A stretch of DNA of 64,000 nt, from contig NZ_JADKRZ010000005.1 of the NCBI RefSeq assembly GCF_015350905.1, forward strand, positions 62,001 through 126,000. Direction: 5' to 3'. The notes under the pieces are model-generated. The model was not told where the DNA came from, searched no databases, and saw only the letters and a program-made list of their open reading frames with translations. The stretch comes from Curtobacterium sp. VKM Ac-2865. GTDB taxonomy: Bacteria; Actinomycetota; Actinomycetes; Actinomycetales; Microbacteriaceae. Both the position numbers and the translations under genes were made by a program. Positions 52,089 to 61,493 of this stretch are shown piece after piece (position 1 is the stretch's first letter; each line of letters starts with the position of its first letter).

Positions 52089-53849
52089 CTAGCGGAGGAC
52101 GACCACGCCGCGACCGTCGAACCGCACCGTGTCCGACTCGTCCGGCACGCTGACGTCGCCGAACGCGTAGAGGACCTCGCCGGTGGCGTCCGGCACGGGC
52201 ACCTCGGCAGTGCCGTCCGCCAGGTGGACGACCACGTGCACGGGCGCGGCCGTCGGACCGAGCAGCCCGCGCGTCAGCACGAGCCAGCGGCCGTCCTCGC
52301 TGAAGCGGACCGCGTTGGCCTCGTACCGGTGGTCGACGAAGGCCTCGTCGGTCCGACGCAGCGCGACGAGCACCCGGTAGGCCCGCAGGATCGCCGTCCC
52401 GCGTTCCGACGTCGTGTCGGACCAGTCCAGCTTCGAGTTCTGGAACGTCGACGGGTCCTGGGGGTCCGGCACGGTGGACTCGTCCCAGCCGTGCTGGGCG
52501 AACTCCTTGATGCGGCCCTCGGCAGTGACCCTGCCGAGCTCCTCCTCCGGGTGCGAGGTGAAGAACTGCCACGGTGTCGTCGCGGCGAACTCCTCGCCCA
52601 TGAACAGCATCGGCGTGAACGGGCCGAGCAGGGTCAGGGCGGCCGCGATCACGAGGCCCTCGTCCGACACGGTCGCTGCGAGGCGGTCGCCGGCAGCCCG
52701 GTTGCCGATCTGGTCGTGGTTCTGGTTCGCGACCACGAGCGCGGTCGCGGGGGAGGTGCCGCGGTCGATCGGTCGTCCGTGTCGCGCGCCGCGGAACGAG
52801 GACCACGTGCCGTCGTGGAAGAACCCGGACTCCAGCACCTTCGCGAGTGCCGACAGCGGGGCGAAGTCGGCGTAGTAGCCGTTCGTCTCGCCGGTGACCG
52901 CGACGTGCACCGCGTGGTGGAAGTCGTCCGACCACTGGCCAGCGAGTCCGTACCCGGCGGCCTCCCGCGGACGGAACATCACCGGGTCGTTGAGGTCCGA
53001 CTCCGCGATGAGCGACAGCGGCCGACCGATGAAGGCCGAGAACGCGTCGGTCTCGCTCGCCATGTCCGCCAGCACGTGCGGGCGGGAGGTGTCGCGGATC
53101 GCGTGCACGGCGTCGAGCCGGAGCCCGTCGACGTGGTGGTCCCGGAACCACATGCGCACGTTGTCGAGCACGTAGCGGCGGACCTCGGGGTCCTCGACGT
53201 TGACCGAGTCACCCCAGGTGTTCGCCAGCCCCTGCACCAGGTACGGGCCGTAGAGCGGCAGGTAGTTGCCGCTCGGGCCGAGGTGGTTGTAGACGACGTC
53301 CTGGATGACGCCCAGGCCGAGTGCGTGCGCGGTGTCGACGAAGCGGTCGTAGGCGTCCGGTCCACCGTACGGGGCGTGCACGGCGTACCACGCGACCCCG
53401 TCGTAGCCCCAGTTCCACTCGCCGTTGATGCCGTTCACGGGCAGCAGCTCGACGAACTCCACGCCGAGTTCGACCAGGTGGTCGAGCTTGGCGGCAGCGG
53501 CGTCGAGCGTGCCCTCGGGCGTGAAGGTCCCGACGTGCATCTCGTAGACCACGGCACCGCGCGCCGGACGTCCGGTCCAGCTCTCGTCCGTCCAGGCGAA
53601 GCGGTCCGGGTCGACGACCTCGGAGGGGCCGTGGACGCCCTCGGGCTGGAACCGGCTGCGCGGGTCCGAGCGGACCGCGTCGTCGTCATCGATGCGGAAC
53701 CCGTAGCGGGCGCCCACGACGGGCATCACCACGTCGGTGCTCCACCAGTCGTCGTCGCCGCGGGTCATCGGGTGTTCGGCGCCGTCGACGACCAGGCGCA
53801 CGCGCTCCGGCTTCGGGGCCCAGACGGCGTAGCGGGCAGGTTCGGTCAT
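52089..53849 (-). CDS. treZ: Malto-oligosyltrehalose trehalohydrolase
   Basis: The 586-residue GH13 enzyme releases trehalose from maltooligosyl-trehalose. It has an N-terminal immunoglobulin-like domain (YAVWAPKPERVRLVVDG), then the barrel with GLRLDAVHAIRD (nucleophile Asp), SLIAESDLNDP (acid Glu) and VANQNHDQIGNRA (third Asp). Last gene of the treX-treY-treZ operon; its ATG overlaps the treY stop by 4 bp. Confidence 0.95.
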   Translation of the reverse strand: MTEPARYAVWAPKPERVRLVVDGAEHPMTRGDDDWWSTDVVMPVVGARYGFRIDDDDAVRSDPRSRFQPEGVHGPSEVVDPDRFAWTDESWTGRPARGAVVYEMHVGTFTPEGTLDAAAAKLDHLVELGVEFVELLPVNGINGEWNWGYDGVAWYAVHAPYGGPDAYDRFVDTAHALGLGVIQDVVYNHLGPSGNYLPLYGPYLVQGLANTWGDSVNVEDPEVRRYVLDNVRMWFRDHHVDGLRLDAVHAIRDTSRPHVLADMASETDAFSAFIGRPLSLIAESDLNDPVMFRPREAAGYGLAGQWSDDFHHAVHVAVTGETNGYYADFAPLSALAKVLESGFFHDGTWSSFRGARHGRPIDRGTSPATALVVANQNHDQIGNRAAGDRLAATVSDEGLVIAAALTLLGPFTPMLFMGEEFAATTPWQFFTSHPEEELGRVTAEGRIKEFAQHGWDESTVPDPQDPSTFQNSKLDWSDTTSERGTAILRAYRVLVALRRTDEAFVDHRYEANAVRFSEDGRWLVLTRGLLGPTAAPVHVVVHLADGTAEVPVPDATGEVLYAFGDVSVPDESDTVRFDGRGVVVLR

Positions 53850-56335
53850 GCGTGACCCTCCAGGATGTCGATGTCGGCCTGCGCGTCGGTCTCACCGGGG
53901 GCGTCGGTCGTGGTGGTCGCGGCCGCCGGGTCGGCTGCGGTGGGTGCGGCCGGCCGGGAGGCTCCGCTCGCGTCGGTCGCGGTCGTCGCGTCCGCCGTGT
54001 GGCCGGTCGTGCCGGCGACGTCCGCGGGCACGAGCAGGGCGACCGGGTAGGTGCTCAGCAGGTCAGCCACGGCGATGCCGCGGGCCGCCGGGACGACCCG
54101 GCCGGTCAGCAGGTCGACACGGTCGAGGGGCACCGGGTGCACGAGCGTGTCGCCCCAGCCGCCGACCTGCTCGAGCCCGACGGGCAGGCGCGTGGCGACG
54201 GTCACGGCGCCGCCGCGGTCGAAGGCCAGCACGTGGTCCGCTGCGGTGCCGGTGGCCTCGAGCTGCAGGTACCGGGTGAAGAGCTCGGGGTGGTCACGGC
54301 GCAGGCGCAGCGCACGGCTGGTGACGAGGAGCTTGACGCGGGCGTCCATGCCGATCGCCGGCAGCTGCTCGGGGCCGTCGTCATCGGGTCCGTCCAGCGC
54401 GGCCAGCGCGTGCCGACGTTCGGTGTAGTCCACCGCGCGGCGGTTGTCCGGGTCGACGAGCGACCGGTCCCAGCCCTCGGTGCCCTGGTAGACGTCGGGG
54501 ACGCCGGGGGCGGTGAGCTGGACGAGCTTGACGGACAGCCCGTTCGACCAGCCCGCGGCGGTGATCCGCTCGTCGAGGGCATCGAGGATCGCCACCACGG
54601 CGGGGTCGTCGAACGCGGCGTCGACGAGGGCGTGCATCTGCCCCTCGAAGGCCTCGTCCGGCTCCGTCCACGTGGTGCTGTCACCAGCTTCCCTCGAGGC
54701 CTTCTCGGCGTACGCGTGCAGTCGCTCACGGGATGCCGGTCGGGCTCCGACGACCGCCTGCCAGAGCAGGTCGGCGAAGACCGTGTCCTCGAGCGGTGCC
54801 AGGGCCTGGAGCCGCCCGAACGTCTCGTTCCACTCGTCGCCGAGTTCGGCGAGGACCGCGATGCGGGCGCGGGTGTCCTCGCTCCGCTTGGTGTCGTGGG
54901 TCGTCAGGGTCGTCATCGTGTGCGGCCAGCTCGCGAGACGCTCGCGCTGAGCGGCGTGGAACTCGTCGGTGCTCACGGCGAAGACGCTCGGGTCGCCGCC
55001 GACCTCGCTGAGGGACGACAGGCGGGACACCCGGTAGAAGGCGGTGTCCTCGACGCCCTTGGCCATCACCATGCCGCTGGTCTGCTGGAGCCGGAGCGCC
55101 GCGGGGTGGGTCGGGTCGACGAGGGCCGGGGCGATGCGGTCGATGACGTCGTCGAGATCCGGTCGGGCTTCGGCTGCGCGCTCGAGGGCGGTGACCAGGT
55201 GGTGGACGCCCTCGGGCAGGTAGGTGCGGTAGACGTCGAACGAGGCCACGACCTCGGCGACGGCGTCGACGACGCGCTCGTGGGGCAGGCCGTCGGTCTC
55301 GGCGACGAGGATGCGGGCGAGACGGGCGACCTCGCTGCCGAGGATGCCGTCGGCGATCCCGCGGCGTGTGTCGTGCGTCAGCGCCTGCCAGTCGGTCGGC
55401 TCGGAACCGGAGGTCGCTCCGAGTGCCTCGGCACCTGCGGGGTCGACGAACACGCGGTCGACGAAACCGAGGGCGTCGTAGCCGGTCGTGCCGTCGACGG
55501 GCCACGAGGACGGCAGCTGCTCACCGGGTTCGAGGATCTTCTCGACGAGCGTGTACGCACCGCCGGTCAGCTCGTGCAGGTCCTGCAGGTACCCGGCGGG
55601 GTCGAAGAGCCCGTCCGGGTGGTCGATGCGCAGGCCGTCGACCAGACCGTCGCGGAACCAGGCGCCGATGCGTTCGTGCGAGGCGTCGAAGAACTCGCGG
55701 TCCTCGACGCGGATGCCCGCGAGGGTGTTCACCGCGAAGAACCGGCGGTAGTTCAGTTCGTGGTCGGCACGCTTCCAGTGCACGAACTCGTAGCGCTGCC
55801 GCGCGTGCACGGTCTCGACGTCGTCGCCGCCCTGGACGGTGCCGGGCGCGGTCGGGTAGGCGGTCTCGCCGACCAGCAGTCGGTCGCCCTGCAGCACCAC
55901 GGCGTCGAGCAGACGGTCGTCGAGCACGGGGATGCGGAGCTTGCCGTCGCCCGCGTCCCAGTCCACGTCGAAGGCGCGTGCGTACGGGGAGTCCTTGCCG
56001 TGTTCCAGCAGCGACCACCACCACGGGTTGACCTCGGGGGTGGCGACGCCCACGTGGTTCGGGACGATGTCCACGAGCACGCCGAGTCCGGCAGCATGGG
56101 CCGCTTCGGCGACCGCGCGGAAGGCGTCGTCCCCGCCGCGCTGCGTGTCCACGTGGGAGTGGTCGACGACGTCGTAGCCGTGGTCGGAGCCGGGCTCGGC
56201 CTGGAGCACGGGGGAGAGGTAGACCCAGTCGGCGCCGAGGTCGCGGACGTAGTCGATGACGTCCTTCGCAGCGGTGAGGTCGAAGTCGGGCGAGACCTGG
56301 AGCCGGTAGGTCGAGGTCGGGATCCGGCGGTTCAT
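53846..56335 (-). CDS. treY: Maltooligosyl trehalose synthase
   Basis: The 829-residue GH13 enzyme turns the reducing end of a maltodextrin into an alpha,alpha-1,1 bond. It starts RRIPTSTYRLQVSPDFDL, with GLRIDHPDGLFDP, TLVEKILEPGEQLP and TLTTHDTKRSEDTRAR, all typical. The C-terminal ~60 residues (TAADPAAATTTTDAPGE) are a low-complexity addition that carries a GGCCGGGAGGCT repeat half. Starts by overlap with the treX stop. Confidence 0.96.
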   Translation of the reverse strand: MNRRIPTSTYRLQVSPDFDLTAAKDVIDYVRDLGADWVYLSPVLQAEPGSDHGYDVVDHSHVDTQRGGDDAFRAVAEAAHAAGLGVLVDIVPNHVGVATPEVNPWWWSLLEHGKDSPYARAFDVDWDAGDGKLRIPVLDDRLLDAVVLQGDRLLVGETAYPTAPGTVQGGDDVETVHARQRYEFVHWKRADHELNYRRFFAVNTLAGIRVEDREFFDASHERIGAWFRDGLVDGLRIDHPDGLFDPAGYLQDLHELTGGAYTLVEKILEPGEQLPSSWPVDGTTGYDALGFVDRVFVDPAGAEALGATSGSEPTDWQALTHDTRRGIADGILGSEVARLARILVAETDGLPHERVVDAVAEVVASFDVYRTYLPEGVHHLVTALERAAEARPDLDDVIDRIAPALVDPTHPAALRLQQTSGMVMAKGVEDTAFYRVSRLSSLSEVGGDPSVFAVSTDEFHAAQRERLASWPHTMTTLTTHDTKRSEDTRARIAVLAELGDEWNETFGRLQALAPLEDTVFADLLWQAVVGARPASRERLHAYAEKASREAGDSTTWTEPDEAFEGQMHALVDAAFDDPAVVAILDALDERITAAGWSNGLSVKLVQLTAPGVPDVYQGTEGWDRSLVDPDNRRAVDYTERRHALAALDGPDDDGPEQLPAIGMDARVKLLVTSRALRLRRDHPELFTRYLQLEATGTAADHVLAFDRGGAVTVATRLPVGLEQVGGWGDTLVHPVPLDRVDLLTGRVVPAARGIAVADLLSTYPVALLVPADVAGTTGHTADATTATDASGASRPAAPTAADPAAATTTTDAPGETDAQADIDILEGHA

Positions 56336-58620
56336 CGGGGGGTTCCGTTCGGGTCGGGTTCGTTCGAGGAGGGTCCGGTCGTCCCCCGGGCGGGCGCGGT
56401 GCCGCTCGGAGCGTGCGAACCGGCCGGGTTCACGGGGCTGACGGCGTCCTGTGGTGCGTCCGGTCCTGTCGCAGCGGCGTCCTGGACCTCGACCGGGGTG
56501 GTCGTGACCACGTGGTCGGGCTCGGCGCGGAGCACGATCATCGAGCGGGCCGGCACGTCGAGCGGGGAGCCGGCGTCGAGCACCTCGTCGCGGGCGCCCG
56601 GCGACGCGGTGTCGATCCGGACGGTCCAGCCCGGGGAGTACTCCTCCGGGGGCAGGGTGAACGTCACGGTGTCGTCGTGGGCGTTGAAGTACGTGATGAA
56701 CGCCACGTCGGTGACCCGGTCGCCGCGGGAGTCGCGCCCGCGGATGCCGTCGCCGTTGAGGTACATGCCGACGCTCTTGCCGAAGCCGGAGTCCCAGTCC
56801 TCGGGCTCCATGGCCTCACCGGAGGGGGTCAGCCACACGACGTCGGGCAGGGGCTCGTCCTGGCCACGGCGGACCGGGCGCCCGTTGAAGTAGCGCGTGC
56901 GACGGAACGTCGGGTGGTCGTGCCGGAGCTTGACGACGTCGGCCGTGAACTGCACGAGGTCGTCGTCGGCGGCAGCCCAGTCGATCCAGCTCAGCTCGGA
57001 GTCCTGCGCGTAGACGTTGTTGTTGCCGTGCTGGGTGCGCCCGAGCTCGTCGCCGTGCGCGATCATCGGCACGCCCTGGCTCAGCAGCAGCGTCGCGATG
57101 AAGTTCCGGCGACGCTGCACCCGCAGCGCGTTCACCGACTCGTCGTCGGTCGGGCCCTCGTCGCCGGAGTTCCAGGACCGGTTGTGGCTCTCGCCGTCGT
57201 TGTTGTCCTCGCCGTTGGCGTCGTTGTGCTTCTCGTTGTAGGCCACCAGGTCGTACAGCGTGAAGCCGTCGTGCGCCGTGATGAAGTTGATGCTGGCCTT
57301 GGGCGTGCGGCCGTCGTGCTCGTAGAGGTCGGCCGACCCGGAGATCCGCGACGCGAACTCGCCGAGGGTCGAGGGCTCACCCCGCCAGAAGTCGCGCACG
57401 GTGTCGCGGTACTTGCCGTTCCACTCCGACCACTGCGGCGGGAAGTTGCCCACCTGGTAGCCACCGGGGCCGACGTCCCACGGCTCGGCGATGAGCTTCA
57501 CCTGCGACACGATCGGGTCCTGCTGGACGAGCTCGAAGAAGGCCGACAGCCGGTCGACCTCGTAGAACTCGCGGGCGAGCGCCGCGGCGAGGTCGAAGCG
57601 GAAGCCGTCGACGTGCATCTCGGTGACCCAGTAGCGCAGGGAGTCCATGATGAGCTGCAGCGAGTGCGGGTGCCCGACGTTGAGCGAGTTGCCGGTACCC
57701 GTGACGTCCATGTAGTACCGCTTGTCGTCGTCCATCAGGCGGTAGTACGCGGCGTTGTCGATCCCGCGGAACGACAGCGTCGGGCCGAGGTGGTTGCCCT
57801 CTGCCGTGTGGTTGTAGACGACGTCGATGACGACCTCGATGCCGGCCCGGTGGAGCTCGCGCACCATCGTCTTGAACTCCTGCACCTGCTGCCCGCCGTC
57901 GCCCGAGGACGAGTAGTGCGAGTGCGGCGCGAAGAAGCCGATGGTGTTGTAGCCCCAGTAGTTCGACAGCCCCTTGTCCTGCAGGGTCGAGTCGTTCACG
58001 AACTGGTGCACCGGCATCAACTCGAGCGTCGTCACGCCCAGGCGCTTGAGGTGCTCGATGACGGCCGGGTGTGCGACGCCGGCGTAGGTGCCGCGCTGCT
58101 CCTCGGGCACGCCGGGGTGCGTCTGGGTGAGGCCCTTGACGTGCGCCTCGTAGATGACGGTCTCGCCGTAGGGGGTGCGCGGCGCGCGGTCGCCCTGCCA
58201 GTCGAAGAAGGGGTTGATCACCACGCCCTTCACCATGTGCGAGGCGGAGTCCTCGTCGTTGGTGGAGTCCGGGTCACCGAACGTGTACGAGAACAGCGAC
58301 TGGTCCCAGTCGATGTCGCCGCTCGTCGCCTTGGCGTACGGGTCGAGGAGCAGCTTCGCCGGGTTCGAGCGGACACCGTTCGCCGGGTCGTACGGGGCGT
58401 GGACGCGGAAGCCGTAGCGCTGTCCGGGGCCGACGTTGGGCAGGTACGCGTGCCAGACGTAGGCGTCGACCTCGACCAGGGGGACGCACTCCTCGGTGCC
58501 GTCCTCGTCGAAGAGGCAGAGCTCCACGCGGTCGGCCACCTCGCTGAACAGGGCGAAGTTCGTCCCGCTGCCGTCGTAGGTCGCGCCGAGCGGGTAGGGG
58601 TTGCCGGGCCAGGTGTGCAA
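56332..58620 (-). CDS. treX: Glycogen debranching enzyme (isoamylase type)
   Basis: The 762-residue GH13 enzyme debranches glycogen to give linear maltodextrins for TreY. It has HTWPGNPYPLGATYDGSGTN at the start (CBM48), GFRFDLAAALAREF, LIAEPWDVGPGGYQVG and ITAHDGFTLYDLVAYNEKHN. The start is TTG at 58620: the family sequence begins exactly there and CGGAGGAACG lies 5-9 bases upstream, whereas longer frames read non-homologous sequence. The C-terminal ~50 residues are disordered. Confidence 0.95.
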   Translation of the reverse strand: MHTWPGNPYPLGATYDGSGTNFALFSEVADRVELCLFDEDGTEECVPLVEVDAYVWHAYLPNVGPGQRYGFRVHAPYDPANGVRSNPAKLLLDPYAKATSGDIDWDQSLFSYTFGDPDSTNDEDSASHMVKGVVINPFFDWQGDRAPRTPYGETVIYEAHVKGLTQTHPGVPEEQRGTYAGVAHPAVIEHLKRLGVTTLELMPVHQFVNDSTLQDKGLSNYWGYNTIGFFAPHSHYSSSGDGGQQVQEFKTMVRELHRAGIEVVIDVVYNHTAEGNHLGPTLSFRGIDNAAYYRLMDDDKRYYMDVTGTGNSLNVGHPHSLQLIMDSLRYWVTEMHVDGFRFDLAAALAREFYEVDRLSAFFELVQQDPIVSQVKLIAEPWDVGPGGYQVGNFPPQWSEWNGKYRDTVRDFWRGEPSTLGEFASRISGSADLYEHDGRTPKASINFITAHDGFTLYDLVAYNEKHNDANGEDNNDGESHNRSWNSGDEGPTDDESVNALRVQRRRNFIATLLLSQGVPMIAHGDELGRTQHGNNNVYAQDSELSWIDWAAADDDLVQFTADVVKLRHDHPTFRRTRYFNGRPVRRGQDEPLPDVVWLTPSGEAMEPEDWDSGFGKSVGMYLNGDGIRGRDSRGDRVTDVAFITYFNAHDDTVTFTLPPEEYSPGWTVRIDTASPGARDEVLDAGSPLDVPARSMIVLRAEPDHVVTTTPVEVQDAAATGPDAPQDAVSPVNPAGSHAPSGTAPARGTTGPSSNEPDPNGTPR

Positions 58621-58651
58621 ACGTTCCTCCGTAGGTGGTTGCAGCAAACGT
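58617..58651. promoter_or_regulatory. Repeated GCAAACGT near the treX start
   Basis: GCAAACGT occurs twice in the same direction (58617-58624 and 58644-58651), 27 bp apart, across the treX start. They could be half sites of a LacI-type regulator. Confidence 0.3.
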
Positions 58652-58756
58652 ATCGGCGGCTCCCTGTGCTGTCCGCCGCGCCGGAGCCGTCGGTGGACAG
58701 CATCTGAGCGCTGCCCGGGCTGTGGACAGGTCGCGCGCCGGCCAGGACCGCGGGAG

Positions 58757-58768
58757 TAGCCTCGCGCC
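58757..58768 (+). promoter_or_regulatory. Leaderless promoter of the GerW-like gene
   Basis: TAGCCT at 58757-58762, 6 bases, then ATG; no ribosome site. Confidence 0.45.
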
Positions 58769-59089
58769 ATGACCAACATCGTCACGCAGATCGCAGACAA
58801 GGTCCGCCCCGTCGGGGTCTCCACGAACTACGGGGACCCGGTGGAGGTCGGCGACCAGACCCTCATCCCGGTGTCCGTCGGCTGGTTCGGCTTCGGGGGC
58901 GGCGGCGACGACCAGAACGGTGGCGGCGGTGGCGGCGGCGCGACCCTCCCCGTCGGCGCGTACGTGCGTCGTCCCGGCAAGGACCTCGAGTTCGAGCCCA
59001 ACCTCATCTCCCTGCTGGTCGTCAGCATCCCCGTCATCTGGGTGACCGGCACCGTCCTCCGCAAGCTCATCCGCGTCCTCAAGAAGTAG
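58769..59089 (+). CDS. GerW/YtfJ-family small membrane protein
   Basis: The 106-residue protein has DKVRPVGVSTNYGDPVEVGD then TLIPVSVGWFGFGGGG, the GerW (sporulation protein YtfJ) pattern, a Gly/Asn run, and a C-terminal membrane helix (LISLLVVSIPVIWVTGTVL) followed by basic residues. In spore formers the family takes part in germination; in actinobacteria such as this the role is unknown. Divergent from treX. Confidence 0.75.
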   Translation: MTNIVTQIADKVRPVGVSTNYGDPVEVGDQTLIPVSVGWFGFGGGGDDQNGGGGGGGATLPVGAYVRRPGKDLEFEPNLISLLVVSIPVIWVTGTVLRKLIRVLKK

Positions 59090-59117
59090 GGCTCTGAAGC
59101 AGTACACTTCTGGGACA

Positions 59118-59208
59118 CACACGGGAGTCCGGGATCGCCGGGCTGAGAGGGAGCGAGCAGCGCTCCGACCGTCGAACCTGATCCGGGTCATGCCGGCGCA
59201 GGGAGGAG
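59118..59208 (+). ncRNA. TPP riboswitch (THI element)
   Basis: The conserved parts are all readable: GGCTGAGAGGG (59151-59161 region), CGAACCTGATCCGGGTCAT and GCCGGCGCAGGGA. The element ends just before the ribosome site GGAGG of the ykoE-like gene, so thiamine pyrophosphate binding probably hides that site. A TACACT -10 box lies at 59103-59108. It identifies the downstream transporter as thiamine-related. Confidence 0.95.
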
Positions 59209-59214
59209 TCTCGA

Positions 59215-59874
59215 ATGATGCCGTCCGGCACGCCCACCACCACCGCCCACTCGACGGCGACGACGTCGGCCCCCAAGCGCTCACTGCGCTGGCGGGTCGT
59301 CGACATCGTCGTCGCCAGTGTCCTCGCCGTCGCGGTCGGCGTCGTGTTCAAGCTCTGGGAGTTCGGCTACGAGCCGCTCTCCGCCGCGGTCGCACTCCTG
59401 CTCCCCGGCACGCAGGCGCTGTTCGGCGGGGTGTGGCTCCTCGCCGGACCGATCGTCGCGATCATCGTGCGGAAGCCCGGCGCTGCCCTCTACGCCGAGA
59501 TCGTCGCCGCGAGCGTCGAGGCCCTCCTCGGCACCCAGTGGGGGTGGAGCACCCTCGAGGCCGGCCTCGTGCAGGGCCTGGGCGCCGAGCTGGTCCTCGC
59601 GCTCTTCCTGTACCGGGTGTACCGCCTGCCGGTCGTCGTCCTTGCGGGCGCCGCTGCCGGTCTCGCACTCGGCATCAACGACTCGGTCCTCTGGTACGCA
59701 GGGCTCGACGCCGCCTTCAAGGCGGTCTACATCGTCTGCGGCACGATCTCCGGCGCCGTGATCGCCGGCCTCGGGTCGTGGCTCATCGTCCGAGCCCTCG
59801 CCCGGACCGGCGTGCTGTCGTCCTTCGCGGTCGGGCGTGAGCACGCGAAGCGACGTCCGTCCTCGGCAGTCTGA
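59215..59874 (+). CDS. ykoE: ECF transporter S component, YkoE-like (thiamine precursor)
   Basis: The 219-residue membrane protein has about six helices (VVDIVVASVLAVAVGVVFKLW; LFGGVWLLAGPIVAIIVRKPGAALYAEIVAA; YAGLDAAFKAVYIVCGTISGAVIAG). The pattern, and the TPP riboswitch in front, identify it as YkoE, the substrate-binding part of the YkoEDC importer for thiamine or hydroxymethylpyrimidine. The ATG at 59215 is spaced correctly from AGGAG; the next codon is also ATG. The ATPase gene begins 3 bp later. Confidence 0.9.
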   Translation: MMPSGTPTTTAHSTATTSAPKRSLRWRVVDIVVASVLAVAVGVVFKLWEFGYEPLSAAVALLLPGTQALFGGVWLLAGPIVAIIVRKPGAALYAEIVAASVEALLGTQWGWSTLEAGLVQGLGAELVLALFLYRVYRLPVVVLAGAAAGLALGINDSVLWYAGLDAAFKAVYIVCGTISGAVIAGLGSWLIVRALARTGVLSSFAVGREHAKRRPSSAV

Positions 59875-59876
59875 GC

Positions 59877-61493
59877 ATGGCGGGCGTCCACCCCGCCCGG
59901 ATCGAGTTCCGCGACTGGGGCTGGCGGTACGCCGAGCGTGACAGCTGGGCCGTCCGCGGTGTCGACCTGGTCGTCGAACCGGGGGAGCGCGTCGCCGTGG
60001 TCGGGCCGTCCGGCGCCGGCAAGTCAACGCTGCTGCGGGCCGTCGCGGCGGTCCTGCCCGACGAGCCGGACGCCGACGACGACACCGCGGCCGAGGTCCG
60101 GGGCAGCGTGCTCGTCGACGGTGCGCCACCCGAGTCCGTCCGCGGGCGCGTCGGCCTGGTCATGCAGGACCCCGAGGCCCACACCGTCATGTCCCGCATC
60201 GGCGACGACGTCGCGTTCGGGTGCGAGAACACCGGTGTCCCGCGCGCCGAGACGTGGGAGCGCGTCCGTTCGGCCCTGGACGTCGTCGGGCTCGACCTCG
60301 AGCTCGACCGCTCCACGACGATGCTCTCCGGTGGCCAGCGGCAGCGACTCGCACTCGCCGGGGTGCTCGCGATGCGCCCGGGAGCCCTCGTGCTCGACGA
60401 GCCGTGTGCGAACCTCGACCCGGACGGTGTGGAGCAGGTGCACGACGCCGTCCGGGCACTCCTCGAGGACACCGGCGCCACGCTCCTGGTCGTCGAGCAC
60501 CGGATCGGGACGTGGCTCGACCTGGTCGACCGACTGGTGCTCATCGAACCCGCTGGCGGTGTCGTGGCCGACGGCAGTCCCGCCGAGGTGCTCATGACCC
60601 ACGGCGACGCGCTCACGGCCGCTGGCGTCTGGGTCCCCGGCTCCGAACCCGCCAGGGGCTCGGCCCGCCGGCCCCGCCCCACGCCCGGTCGAGCGGGTGG
60701 AATGCCAGCGTCGGGCGACCGCCCCACCCCGGCATCCCGCCCGCTCGATGGAGACCCCCTGGACGACTCCGCGCTCCTCCGCGCCGAGCGCCTCGCCACC
60801 GCACGTGGACGACGACAGCGCGTCGGCACGGGCATCGACCTCACCGTGACCCGCGGGCGCGTCCTCGCGCTCACCGGCCCGAACGGCGTCGGCAAGTCCA
60901 CGCTCGGCCTCACGCTCGCCGGACTGCTCCGCCCGGCCGACGGCACGCTCCACGCCACCGAGGCCCTGGCAGACGGAGCCGGACCAGCGCCCCACGCGTG
61001 GACCAGCCGCGCCCTCGCCGCCCGGATCGGCACCGTGTTCCAAGACCCCGAGCACCAGTTCGTCGCCCGCACCGTGCGCGCCGAACTCGAGGCCGGCCCT
61101 CGCGCCCTCGGCCTCCCGGACGCGCAGGCCCGCGCCGACGACCTGCTCGACGCCTTCGCCCTCCGGCACCTGGCGGACGCCAACCCCTTCACGCTGTCCG
61201 GCGGGGAGCAGCGCCGCCTCGCGATCGGCACCGTCGTCGCCACCCGCCCGCCGGTCGTGGTCCTCGACGAACCGACCTCCGGGCAGGACCGCGCCACCTG
61301 GCAGGCCGTCGTCCACCGCCTCGGCGCCCTCGCCGACAGCGGGACCGCGATCGTCGCGGTGACCCACGACCGCGACCTGGTCCGCGCACTCGACGCCGAC
61401 GAGGTCGTCCTCACCCCGTCCGGCACGGCACCCGCACACGACGACACGGGCGCACCCGGCGAGACGGACGCGACCACGGGAGGCGCGTGGTGA
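59877..61493 (+). CDS. ykoD: ECF transporter fused double ATPase, YkoD-like
   Basis: The 538-residue protein holds two ABC domains. Domain 1 has VGPSGAGKSTLL, LSGGQRQRLALAG and ALVLDEPCANLD; domain 2 (from about 295) has TGPNGVGKSTLG, LSGGEQRRLAIG and VVVLDEPTSGQD. Both ATP sites look active. The linker (about residues 265-300) is encoded by an inserted GAGCGGG...CCCGCTC repeat (60688-60749), giving GRAGGMPASGDRPTPASRPL, and so is probably a tolerated repeat insertion. GTGA overlap with ykoC. Confidence 0.93.
   Translation: MAGVHPARIEFRDWGWRYAERDSWAVRGVDLVVEPGERVAVVGPSGAGKSTLLRAVAAVLPDEPDADDDTAAEVRGSVLVDGAPPESVRGRVGLVMQDPEAHTVMSRIGDDVAFGCENTGVPRAETWERVRSALDVVGLDLELDRSTTMLSGGQRQRLALAGVLAMRPGALVLDEPCANLDPDGVEQVHDAVRALLEDTGATLLVVEHRIGTWLDLVDRLVLIEPAGGVVADGSPAEVLMTHGDALTAAGVWVPGSEPARGSARRPRPTPGRAGGMPASGDRPTPASRPLDGDPLDDSALLRAERLATARGRRQRVGTGIDLTVTRGRVLALTGPNGVGKSTLGLTLAGLLRPADGTLHATEALADGAGPAPHAWTSRALAARIGTVFQDPEHQFVARTVRAELEAGPRALGLPDAQARADDLLDAFALRHLADANPFTLSGGEQRRLAIGTVVATRPPVVVLDEPTSGQDRATWQAVVHRLGALADSGTAIVAVTHDRDLVRALDADEVVLTPSGTAPAHDDTGAPGETDATTGGAW

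Noticed and set aside
53852..56893. 1013-codon plus-strand frame over treY
   Set aside because: Shadow; Val/Gly/Asp-rich non-protein-like composition opposite a clear GH13 enzyme.
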